A stretch of DNA of 8,881 bases from Acidobacteriaceae bacterium. GTDB lineage: Bacteria > Acidobacteriota > Terriglobia > Terriglobales > Acidobacteriaceae. Below are positions 1-5,823 of the stretch, one piece after another; position 1 is the stretch's first letter; each line of letters opens with the position of its first letter. The notes under the pieces were generated by a model. It saw only the letters and a list, made by a program, of their open reading frames with translations, was not told the origin of the DNA and did not search any database. Position numbers and translations under genes: made by a program. Location of the stretch: positions 1 through 8,881 of the forward strand of contig PMXH01000148.1 in NCBI GenBank assembly GCA_003165855.1, given 5' to 3'.

Positions 1-2
1 AC

Positions 3-275
3 GAAACTCAAGCTGATATTACCGCGGAAAACGCCGATGAAAAATTGACCGCGCTGGCCGATGGCGCTGGAGTGAAGGGTGCGGATATTGCCGGTTGCGC
101 GACAACGCCCGTAACCAAGGCCCATGTCGAGGCTTCCATCGCCTTGGGAAAGTCGGTTGAAGTCACTGGCACCCCCACGCTGTTCATCAACGGCCGCAAA
201 CTTGGCAGCGTCGATGCGCGCGGGGGGGATGCCTACAAGGAGTTGGTGGAGTTTGCCGCGAAGGACGGGAAGTAG
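3..275 (+). CDS. DsbA-like thioredoxin-fold protein, C-terminal fragment
   Basis: This is the last 90 codons of a gene that begins before the window, read in the frame starting at base 3 and ending in TAG. The visible part carries TGTPTLFINGR (about residues 55-65 of the fragment), the cis-proline loop (Pro58) and following strand typical of DsbA/Thioredoxin_4 oxidoreductases. A final amphipathic helix (AYKELVEFAAK) follows. In this family the fold forms, breaks or isomerises disulfides, usually in the periplasm. The CXXC active site and any signal peptide would lie upstream and cannot be seen. The only visible cysteine, Cys32, lies in the helical insertion and is not the catalytic pair. The gene converges on the secretin gene with 22 bp between the stop codons. 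Family assignment is firm. Oxidase, isomerase or reductase role cannot be decided. Confidence 0.82.
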   Translation, partial: ETQADITAENADEKLTALADGAGVKGADIAGCATTPVTKAHVEASIALGKSVEVTGTPTLFINGRKLGSVDARGGDAYKELVEFAAKDGK

Positions 276-307
276 GCGACTTGGGGCTTTGCGCTCGCTA
301 CTTCTCG
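266..307. terminator. Stem-loop between two convergent genes, possible terminator
   Basis: Bases 266-275 pair with 298-307 (ten pairs, one of them G-U in the plus-strand RNA). After a bulged G at 276, bases 277-279 pair with 295-297. This gives a 13-pair stem around a 15-base loop (280-294). The two TAG stop codons, of the DsbA-like gene (273-275) and of the secretin gene (300-298 on the minus strand), pair with each other in the stem. A stem shared by convergent genes suits a bidirectional terminator or a 3'-end stabiliser. No T-run follows on either side, so it is not a textbook intrinsic terminator. On the minus-strand RNA the G-U pair becomes a C-A mismatch. Confidence 0.4.
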
Positions 308-2157
308 GTCACCCAGATCTCGTCCGTGACCCGGCCCCGGTTGGAGACCACGTGCGGTGTGATCATGATGAGCAATTCGTCGTCTTCTTTCATCAGGTTG
401 TTATCGGTTGCGGCTTGATCGAGGCCGGGAATGGCGGCAAGGCCGGGGATTCCGGCCATTGATCGCTCGTCATTGGTAGTGATTTCTCCGGCTACCACGG
501 CCGGTTCGCCATCGCGAAGCCGTATGCTGCCCTTGTATTCCTCGTTGGAAATTACTGGCACACCGTTTGAACTCTGTCCGGTCAGCGAGCGAACCTGCAT
601 TTCGAGCGCCATGCTGACTTCTCCATCGCCATGGATGACGGGCTTGGCTTTAATCGATAGCCCCAGGTCTTCGTAACTGACAGAAGGAAAAGGCGGAACG
701 TAGCTTTGATTGCCCAGCACCGCGGAGATCGCCGAAGAATTATAGATGGGCGCGTAAGTGCCGTTCAGAATGGGATAGCGCTCGCCCAGGTGGAAGGTGG
801 CTTCGTTGCCTTGCGCGGCGCGCAGGGTAGCGTGGCTGAGGCTGCGTGCCCACGATTCGTTGAGCGAAAGAGCTGCCGTAATGTGATCCAGGCTGACGCC
901 GGAGAACGTAAGGCCGTTGCCGAAGGTGGCCAGCGGCTGGCTGAAGATGGAATTCTGTCCACCCTGAAGCTGTGCCAGAAGCCCGGAGAGCGCCGAACTG
1001 CCGGCCTGGTTGATGCCGCCGGAAGAGATCAGTTGGTTGACAAGCGAAGAGATGCTTTGTCCGCCGAGCGCCGCGAGGGCGGCCACCGGAATGTTGTACA
1101 TATTGAAAGTGTCCGGAATGTGCATGCCAATTTCGCGGGTGAAGTTGTGGCTGATCTGGTAGATCTCGATATCGAGCACCACTTGCGGACGATCGCTGGT
1201 CAACTGGCGCATGAGCTTGGTACACGCCGCTAGAGTCGCCTGCGGCGCACGCACTTCCACGGTTCCAATTTGTCCAGAATTTATCTTTTGGAAGTCGCAG
1301 ATATTGCGCAGAGAGGTGACCAGTTCGGTGGCCTCTTGGGGCGTAGTGGCTCCGGGCACCACAAAAGTAGCGAGCGACATGCGATCAAACTGCTTGTGAT
1401 TCTCGGCGTTATCGGCCGCAATCAGCATCTGGTGGGCGTCGAGCGCGGTCCACATGGTTTTGCTGACGCGGCAAGCCAACTGGAGAGCAGTGAAGAAATC
1501 CACATCGTCGACGTAAAAACGCACGGTCTTGTTCTGCACTGAATCGTCAAACTCGGGAGTTACGCCATAGGCTGAGGCCAACTCGTTAAAAAGGCCGCGA
1601 ACATCGCCGCGGTAGTGAAACGTTGCCCGCTCGGCCTTGGGCTGAAGGTGGATTTCGCCGTAGTCGACCGGCATCGCCGGTACTTCGCCCAGACCCGAAA
1701 GCGCCGGAGAGCGCAGAGCATCTTCGAGGCGCTGCTGCATGTAGTCGTTATCGGGATCGATCTTCAGCGCGGCGCGAAACTCGGCCGCGGCCTGCCATCG
1801 CTGGGCGTTCGCCAGGAGTGCCTCGCCCCGTTCCGTATGCTGAAAGACCAACTGCGACTTCGCCACTTCGCGTGCGGAAAAGAATTGCGAATTCTGCGGA
1901 ACCAGCCGCGAGGCTTCGTCGAACTGAGCGAAGGCTTCTGCAAGGCGCTGGTGATTTTCCAGTTTCAGCCCGCGAGCATAGGCGTTGCGCGCTTCCTTGA
2001 GATCGTTCTTGGAGGGAACGCAGCTGATGCCGCCTGGGATGCCGTTCCCGCAGGAGATGGTCTGAGTGTCGACGGTGGTAGCGTCCCCGGCAAAAGCGGA
2101 AACGAGCGGCATTGCCGCCAGAAGACAAACCGCCGGAATAGACCACAGGTTACGCAT
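298..2157 (-). CDS. Secretin-family outer-membrane protein with TPR and STN domains
   Basis: This 619-residue protein should form, or contribute to, a multimeric outer-membrane channel of the type II/III secretion and type IV pilus secretin superfamily. A signal peptide covers about residues 1-23, with a hydrophobic core and likely cleavage after AFA. Next come a short Cys-X9-Cys segment (Cys36, Cys46), TPR-like helices (about 52-144, including AAAEFRAALKIDPDN), an STN-like domain (about 178-250), an N1-like ring domain (about 258-325) and the C-terminal secretin barrel domain. The barrel end shows GSIRLRDGEPAVVAGEI and GIPGLAAIPGL, then ELLIMITPHVV near residues 594-604, all typical secretin signatures. 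A Gly/Ser/Gln-rich stretch (about 365-410) may be part of the gate region. No pilot, ATPase, pseudopilin or inner-membrane platform gene is in the window. The start is ATG with only a weak upstream AGGG. Secretin identity is firm; the machine it serves is unknown. Confidence 0.9.
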   Translation of the reverse strand: MRNLWSIPAVCLLAAMPLVSAFAGDATTVDTQTISCGNGIPGGISCVPSKNDLKEARNAYARGLKLENHQRLAEAFAQFDEASRLVPQNSQFFSAREVAKSQLVFQHTERGEALLANAQRWQAAAEFRAALKIDPDNDYMQQRLEDALRSPALSGLGEVPAMPVDYGEIHLQPKAERATFHYRGDVRGLFNELASAYGVTPEFDDSVQNKTVRFYVDDVDFFTALQLACRVSKTMWTALDAHQMLIAADNAENHKQFDRMSLATFVVPGATTPQEATELVTSLRNICDFQKINSGQIGTVEVRAPQATLAACTKLMRQLTSDRPQVVLDIEIYQISHNFTREIGMHIPDTFNMYNIPVAALAALGGQSISSLVNQLISSGGINQAGSSALSGLLAQLQGGQNSIFSQPLATFGNGLTFSGVSLDHITAALSLNESWARSLSHATLRAAQGNEATFHLGERYPILNGTYAPIYNSSAISAVLGNQSYVPPFPSVSYEDLGLSIKAKPVIHGDGEVSMALEMQVRSLTGQSSNGVPVISNEEYKGSIRLRDGEPAVVAGEITTNDERSMAGIPGLAAIPGLDQAATDNNLMKEDDELLIMITPHVVSNRGRVTDEIWVTEK

Positions 2158-2293
2158 TCGCTTGATTTTACCCTGCTGCCGCTCCTCGGAGAACGCTAAT
2201 AGTGCCGGGTACCTTCGGTTCTAACGGGATCAGGGATCGAGCGGACAGCACCCTTAGAACGACTGACTGCTGCTTCCTTGCAGGAATGCGAAC
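2158..2293. other. Structured intergenic region between ymdB and secretin gene
   Basis: This 136-bp gap is the longest in the window. It has no credible open reading frame. It contains the inverted repeat at 2218-2260 and one arm of a second stem that reaches back into the end of ymdB (2263-2308). A small palindrome, CTCC-TC-GGAG, lies at 2182-2191. Read on the minus strand, the weak pair TTAGAA and TATTAG, 17 bases apart, could be a poor promoter for the secretin gene. It matches the sigma-70 consensus at only 3 and 4 of 6 positions, so I do not call it. The region most likely acts as the 3' end of the ymdB transcript, the leader of the secretin gene, or both. Confidence 0.5.
2218..2260. repeat. 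Inverted repeat GTTCTAA/TTAGAAC with inner GGG/CCC
   Basis: GTTCTAA at 2218-2224 is the exact reverse complement of TTAGAAC at 2254-2260. After one bulged C (2225), GGG at 2226-2228 continues the pairing with CCC at 2251-2253, giving a ten-pair stem. The 22-base loop contains a direct and self-complementary GATC-AGG-GATC (2228-2238). No T-run follows in either direction. It could be an RNA hairpin between ymdB and the secretin gene (terminator-like, attenuator or processing site) or a protein-binding palindrome. The sequence alone does not decide. Confidence 0.5.
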
Positions 2294-2308
2294 TCAACTC
2301 AGCATCAG
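2263..2308 (-). repeat. Nested stem-loop spanning the ymdB stop codon
   Basis: On the minus strand CTGATGCTG (2308-2300, the last codons of ymdB) pairs with CAGCAGTCAG (2272-2263) with one bulged base, a nine-pair stem. Inside it TTCCT/AGGAA (2274-2278 with 2282-2286) makes a five-pair hairpin with a three-base loop. The ymdB stop codon (2296-2294) lies in the larger loop. The structure could stabilise or end the ymdB message. Chance pairing is possible because half the stem is coding sequence. Confidence 0.3.
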
Positions 2309-3085
2309 GCGCTCTATGTCGCGTGCCTTGCCAGTCTTGTCGTCGCAGTCGATGACCACGGCGCAGAGGCGGACGTCGCCCGTGGCCGGCTCAAAGCGCA
2401 CCGGCATGCCGTTGAGGAACTTGTTGACGACGAGTTCCTTCTTTACCCCGATCACGCCGTCGTAAGGACCGGTCATGCCGACATCGGTGACGTATGCGGT
2501 TCCGTTGGGCAAAATGCGTTCATCCGCAGTAGGCACGTGGGTGTGGGTGCCTACGACTGCCGTGACGCGGCCGTCGAGATACCAGCCGAGAGAAATCTTC
2601 TCCGAGGTGGCCTCGGCGTGGAAGTCCACGAAGATTATTTTGGCGTCGATCTTCTGCAAGAGTTGGTCGGCAGTGCGGAAAGGATCGTCGTTCGAAGCCA
2701 TGAACACGCGCCCCTGCAGATTGATGACGGCGTAAGGAACTTTTGCTTTGTGGCCCTGATACACGCCCCAGCCGGGCATGTCCGAGGGATAATTTGCCGG
2801 ACGAAGCACGCGGCGCTGCGGGCCGTGGCCATTGCCCTCGGCCATCTGGAAGAAATCGATGATTTCGCGTTTGTCCCAGACGTGGTTACCGGTGGTGATG
2901 ACGTCGATATTCAGCTCAAAGAGTTCTTCGGCCAGCGCGGGAGTGATGCCGAAACCCGCGGCCGAGTTTTCCCCGTTGGCAATGACGAGATCGATGGCCT
3001 GATCGCGGACAATGCCGGGCAGTTTGTCCTTGACGATGGTGCGTCCAGGACGCCCGAAAATGTCGCCGATGAAGAGAATCCGCAT
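2294..3085 (-). CDS. ymdB: YmdB-type metallophosphoesterase (TIGR00282 family)
   Basis: This 263-residue cytoplasmic protein has the length and all the hallmarks of the Bacillus YmdB family. That family is a calcineurin-like dimetal phosphodiesterase; B. subtilis YmdB hydrolyses 2',3'-cyclic nucleotides and affects biofilm and motility gene expression. It is unrelated to the E. coli macrodomain protein also called YmdB. Expected metal ligands are present: Asp8 in GDIFG, Glu39 and Asn40 (NGEN), Asn67 and His68 (GNHVWDK), His156 (DFHAE), and His181 and His183 (GTHTHVPT). The C-terminal VTDVGMTGPYDGVIG is also family-typical. No signal peptide is visible. The gene lies 34 bp after the SRPBCC gene, probably in the same operon, and the start has no strong Shine-Dalgarno. 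Family and likely chemistry are secure. The physiological substrate in this organism is inferred. Confidence 0.93.
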   Translation of the reverse strand: MRILFIGDIFGRPGRTIVKDKLPGIVRDQAIDLVIANGENSAAGFGITPALAEELFELNIDVITTGNHVWDKREIIDFFQMAEGNGHGPQRRVLRPANYPSDMPGWGVYQGHKAKVPYAVINLQGRVFMASNDDPFRTADQLLQKIDAKIIFVDFHAEATSEKISLGWYLDGRVTAVVGTHTHVPTADERILPNGTAYVTDVGMTGPYDGVIGVKKELVVNKFLNGMPVRFEPATGDVRLCAVVIDCDDKTGKARDIERLMLS

Positions 3086-3119
3086 GGGTTACGCCGAAGT
3101 TCGATGGTAACACGCGAAT

Positions 3120-3665
3120 TCAGGCAACAGGCTGCTCGGCCAATCGCTTGACCTGGTTCAGCATGGCGTTGCGGATCATCCCGGAAAAGGGACGAACGAA
3201 GATCCAGTACATACGAAATCTCACGGTTGCGGAACGGCCGAACGTCTGCACTCGTGTTTCGGTCCTAAGCTGCGTGCCGCCATCCGAGGGTGCGAGTGAG
3301 AAGTTCCAAACCGCCTTGGCGTAGCCTTCGCGGTGAAAATCGGCGAACTCCGCTGAAGTGAGGCCACGAACGATTCCGCCGTCGGGTCTCCAGAATCGGC
3401 CGGCAATGCCCAGCAGGACCTCGCGCTGTGGAACTGTTGCGAGTTCGAGGAAAGAACCGTATCCGCCGGGTTTCGTATCGGACTGTGGGTTTCTGCCGCG
3501 GCCGATCCGATAACCGCGCAGCCGCATCAGTCCTCGAACGATGGAGAGATTTGAAAATTCGGCGTTCTTTAGGGCAGCGTAAGTTTTTTCAACCGAGGCG
3601 TGCACGAGGACCGAATGGCAAGAGCTCACTTGATACTGTGGCAGCCATTCGTCGATTGCCATCAT
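3120..3665 (-). CDS. SRPBCC (START-like) fold protein of unknown ligand
   Basis: This 181-residue protein looks like a member of the SRPBCC/polyketide-cyclase-like superfamily, which bind hydrophobic ligands in a helix-grip fold. Supporting features are the opening strand and helix (about 17-35, SVLVHASVEKTYAAL), a run of beta strands in the middle (AVWNFSLAPSDGGTQLRTETRV, about 118-139, is the diagnostic part), and the long C-terminal helix (RFRMYWIFVRPFSGMIRNAM, about 149-168, then LNQVKRLAE). There is no signal peptide or clear membrane segment, so it is probably cytoplasmic. Its ATG overlaps the stop of the upstream peptide-binding lipoprotein gene as ATGA, and a second ATG follows at once (start Met-Met, so the start may be one codon later). 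This implies translational coupling. The fold assignment is by overall pattern, without catalytic residues to confirm it. No enzymatic function can be claimed. Confidence 0.75.
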   Translation of the reverse strand: MMAIDEWLPQYQVSSCHSVLVHASVEKTYAALKNAEFSNLSIVRGLMRLRGYRIGRGRNPQSDTKPGGYGSFLELATVPQREVLLGIAGRFWRPDGGIVRGLTSAEFADFHREGYAKAVWNFSLAPSDGGTQLRTETRVQTFGRSATVRFRMYWIFVRPFSGMIRNAMLNQVKRLAEQPVA

Positions 3666-5200
3666 TTCGCTAACTCCGCCGTGCGTAGAAAATCGTAGTT
3701 TCCTGCTGGATTCAACTTCAGATTCACGACTCGTTTGTTGTGGACGAGAACATTATCGAGATACCAAAGATCGATGTAAGGCAGTTCCTCGGCAAGGATG
3801 CGCTGGAGTTCGGCATAGATTGGCTTGCGGACTTTGGGGTCGACTTCGCGGCGGGCCTGGTCGATGAGAGCATTTACTTTAGGATTCGAGTAATAACCGC
3901 GATTGGCGCCGTTCGGGGGGAATTTAGCCGAGTGAAAGGCGTATTCGAAGATGTCAGGATCTTCATTGCCCCCGATCCAGCGCAGCCCGTAAAGCTGAAA
4001 TGCCCCGTGGGTCACATCGGCGAAGAAGGTGGCGAATTCGAAGCTGCGAATGTCGAGCGCGATTCCTACCTCGCGCAACTGCTGCTGCATTACAGCCACC
4101 ATCAGGCGCGTGTTTTCATCGGTTGAAGTCTTCATCGTGAGGTGGAAGCGCACACCATTCACAGCGGGATAGCCCGCGGCGTCAAGCAACTTTCGAGCCG
4201 CGTCGGGATCGTGGTTGTAAAGCGGTACATCGCCGTTGTAAGCCCAACTTTGCGGCGGAAGCACGCTGCGGGCCGGTTGCGCCCCGCCGCGCCACAGATA
4301 CTCGATCATGGGCCGGCGATCGATAGCATAGGCGACGGCCTGGCGCACTCGCACATCTTGCAGTATTGGATCGCGCAGATTGAATCCCATATAAGCCAGC
4401 ACGGTTCCCGGAGCACGCTCGACCGCGAGCGATGGATCGCGTTCCAGCGTCACCACGGTATCCGGTGTGAGTGCGTTGATGGCGGCGTCGGCGCTGCCTT
4501 TGCGCAGTTCGAGGGCGCGCGTGGTGGCATCGGGAACCACCGCGAAACGCAGGCGGGGCAGCCTGGCCCGCTCGCCCCAGTAATTGTCGTTGCGTTCGAG
4601 GATTACCTCCTTGTCGGTTTCGGCTGCGACAAACTTGAATGGTCCGGAGCCGATGGGGTGAGCGGTTACTTCATTTCCACTGCCATAAGGCACGACTCCG
4701 ACCGCGCCGTCCGACACGTTCCACAGCAAGGTTGCGGAGGGTTCTTTCATGTGAAAGATGACGGTGTAGTCGTCCGGTGCGTCGATGTGATCCACGAAGC
4801 GGTACACTGCGGCTTTGGTGCTCCGAACTTGGCCCTGAAGCAGGGAATCGAAGGTCCACTTCACATCGCGCGAGGTGAGCGGGCGTCCGTCATGGAACTT
4901 TACGCCGTGATGCAGGTGAAAAACATAGGTTAGCGGATCGGGAATGTCCCAGCGCTCGGCCAGTCCTGGCGCGACATCCAGGTTGTCGCCGCGAAAAAGC
5001 AGATCGTCAAAGATCAGATTGTCAATGCGCTCCGACTGTGCGTCGACTCCTATGCGCGGGTCCAGATTTGTGGGGCTCGATTCAATCAGCATCACCAGCG
5101 TGTTCGGATCGGCCTTGCCGGAGCAGGAGAGCAGCGAAAGCGTCAAAGCGAGCGTGGCGAGAACTGCGAGGGCAGTATGAATCCACGAAGTCTCGCGCAT
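3662..5200 (-). CDS. ABC transporter peptide-binding lipoprotein, SBP family 5
   Basis: With the ATG at 5200 this is a 512-residue extracytoplasmic solute-binding protein of the OppA/DppA/MppA/NikA family (SBP_bac_5). It starts MRETSW, then a hydrophobic segment (about 9-25) ending in the lipobox LLSC, so Cys26 should be lipidated and the protein membrane-anchored. The family signature is clear near the N-terminus: LAERWDIPDPLTYVFHLHHG, then VKFHDGRPLTSRDVKWTFDS. RQAVAYAIDR in the middle and the terminal LPYIDLWYLDN stretch are also typical. I chose ATG 5200 because it forms TGATG with the DUF1697 stop; a GTG at 5218 would add six residues but has no Shine-Dalgarno. The 3' end overlaps the SRPBCC start. 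No permease or ATPase gene is present, so it is an orphan binding protein here. Ligand is probably an oligopeptide, and a murein peptide is possible given nagZ and anmK upstream. Confidence 0.92.
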   Translation of the reverse strand: MRETSWIHTALAVLATLALTLSLLSCSGKADPNTLVMLIESSPTNLDPRIGVDAQSERIDNLIFDDLLFRGDNLDVAPGLAERWDIPDPLTYVFHLHHGVKFHDGRPLTSRDVKWTFDSLLQGQVRSTKAAVYRFVDHIDAPDDYTVIFHMKEPSATLLWNVSDGAVGVVPYGSGNEVTAHPIGSGPFKFVAAETDKEVILERNDNYWGERARLPRLRFAVVPDATTRALELRKGSADAAINALTPDTVVTLERDPSLAVERAPGTVLAYMGFNLRDPILQDVRVRQAVAYAIDRRPMIEYLWRGGAQPARSVLPPQSWAYNGDVPLYNHDPDAARKLLDAAGYPAVNGVRFHLTMKTSTDENTRLMVAVMQQQLREVGIALDIRSFEFATFFADVTHGAFQLYGLRWIGGNEDPDIFEYAFHSAKFPPNGANRGYYSNPKVNALIDQARREVDPKVRKPIYAELQRILAEELPYIDLWYLDNVLVHNKRVVNLKLNPAGNYDFLRTAELAK

Positions 5201-5748
5201 CAGCGGCAGTCCAGACACATCTGGTGAAGGGTGTTCACGGTTTTCCAGTTGCGGGTGGTGGTGACCACCGCCAACACCCGGTCTAACGGGTTTTTCATCA
5301 ACCTGCTTTCGGAAACTCCATTCGGCAGATAGAGGTAAATCTCCTTGCCGAGACAGCGGGACTGATCCGGCGCGGTGGTCAGGTCGGCCAACCTCTTCAG
5401 AGCGGCCGGCGCTGGGGCCTCGGACAAGAAGGTGACATGGAGCCTTTCCGGGTCGATTTCTCTTTGCTTTGCGAACGGATTACCGGTGATGGTGTTGCCC
5501 ATTTCGTCGACGGTTCTTGAGATGACAGATACCGAATGGCCGAAGTCGGTGAGGATTCTCTCTTCGATTCTCTTCGACAAGGCGAGCGTGGAACTCTTAC
5601 CCGTCTTGAACACCACGTTTCCGCTTTGGATGTAGGTCTTCACCTGATCGAGACCCAGCGCTTCGAGGGACGCTCGAAGCTGGTCCATCTTTATGCTTTT
5701 GTGACCGCCGACGTTGATTCCGCGAAGCATAGAAATGTAGATCGCCAT
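5200..5748 (-). CDS. DUF1697 family protein
   Basis: This 182-residue protein matches the conserved DUF1697 pattern: ISMLRGINVGGHKSIKMDQL at the N-terminus (about 5-24), VKTYIQSGNVVFKTG (about 36-50), IYLYLPNGVSESRL (about 137-150) and TTTRNWKTVNTL near the C-terminus (about 163-174). Length is normal for the family and no signal peptide or membrane segment is seen, so it should be cytoplasmic. The family's biochemical function is not established as far as I know. GGA lies about eight bases before the ATG. The gene begins 75 bp after anmK, behind a run of short repeats, and its stop forms TGATG with the next gene, so it is coupled to the peptide-binding lipoprotein. No link between this family and cell-wall recycling is shown by the sequence; co-transcription is the only hint. 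Confidence 0.9.
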   Translation of the reverse strand: MAIYISMLRGINVGGHKSIKMDQLRASLEALGLDQVKTYIQSGNVVFKTGKSSTLALSKRIEERILTDFGHSVSVISRTVDEMGNTITGNPFAKQREIDPERLHVTFLSEAPAPAALKRLADLTTAPDQSRCLGKEIYLYLPNGVSESRLMKNPLDRVLAVVTTTRNWKTVNTLHQMCLDCR

Positions 5749-5765
5749 GAGGTTCCAAGTCTTCG

Positions 5766-5823
5766 CTTACGAGTCTTCCCTTACAAATCTTCTTCACTTA
5801 CAAATCGTTTTTCCTTACAAATC
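5766..5823 (-). repeat. Four short direct repeats, consensus GATTTGTAAG
   Basis: Read on the minus strand, GATTTGTAAG occurs exactly three times (5823-5814, 5806-5797, 5789-5780). A fourth, diverged copy GACTCGTAAG lies at 5775-5766. Spacing start to start is 17, 17 and 14 bases, with A/G-rich spacers (GAAAAAC, TGAAGAA, GGAA). The run begins directly after the anmK TAA and ends 17 bases before the DUF1697 ATG, so it fills most of the 75-bp gap. Each unit contains TAAG followed by purines. It may be a repeated operator or RNA-binding site controlling the downstream genes, or a tandem duplication with no function. It is much too short for a CRISPR array. Confidence 0.7.

Noticed and set aside
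706..1233. Plus-strand open frame opposite the secretin gene.
   Set aside because: The secretin frame explains the region fully; the antisense translation is low-complexity and unrecognised.
2190..2310. Possible small SRP RNA (4.5S) gene on the minus strand, because of AAGGAAGCAGC.
   Set aside because: The partner strand GTCAGG and a GGAA-type tetraloop are absent, and no long closing helix can be drawn; 5' sequence would also lie inside ymdB.
3088..3111. Short inverted repeat GTTAC/GTAAC just upstream of the ymdB start.
   Set aside because: Only five pairs around a 14-base loop; this is expected by chance and has no further support.
4142..4933. Long plus-strand open frame opposite the peptide-binding lipoprotein gene.
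   Set aside because: It is antisense to a strongly conserved family-5 binding protein, its translation shows no recognisable domain, and such frames are common opposite GC-rich genes.
5201..5218. GTG at 5218 as the start of the peptide-binding lipoprotein.
   Set aside because: There is no Shine-Dalgarno before it, while ATG 5200 forms TGATG with the preceding stop and gives a standard lipoprotein signal peptide.
5766..5823. Reading the GATTTGTAAG repeats as a CRISPR array.
   Set aside because: Units are 10 bp with 4-7 bp spacers, far below CRISPR dimensions, and no cas gene is present.
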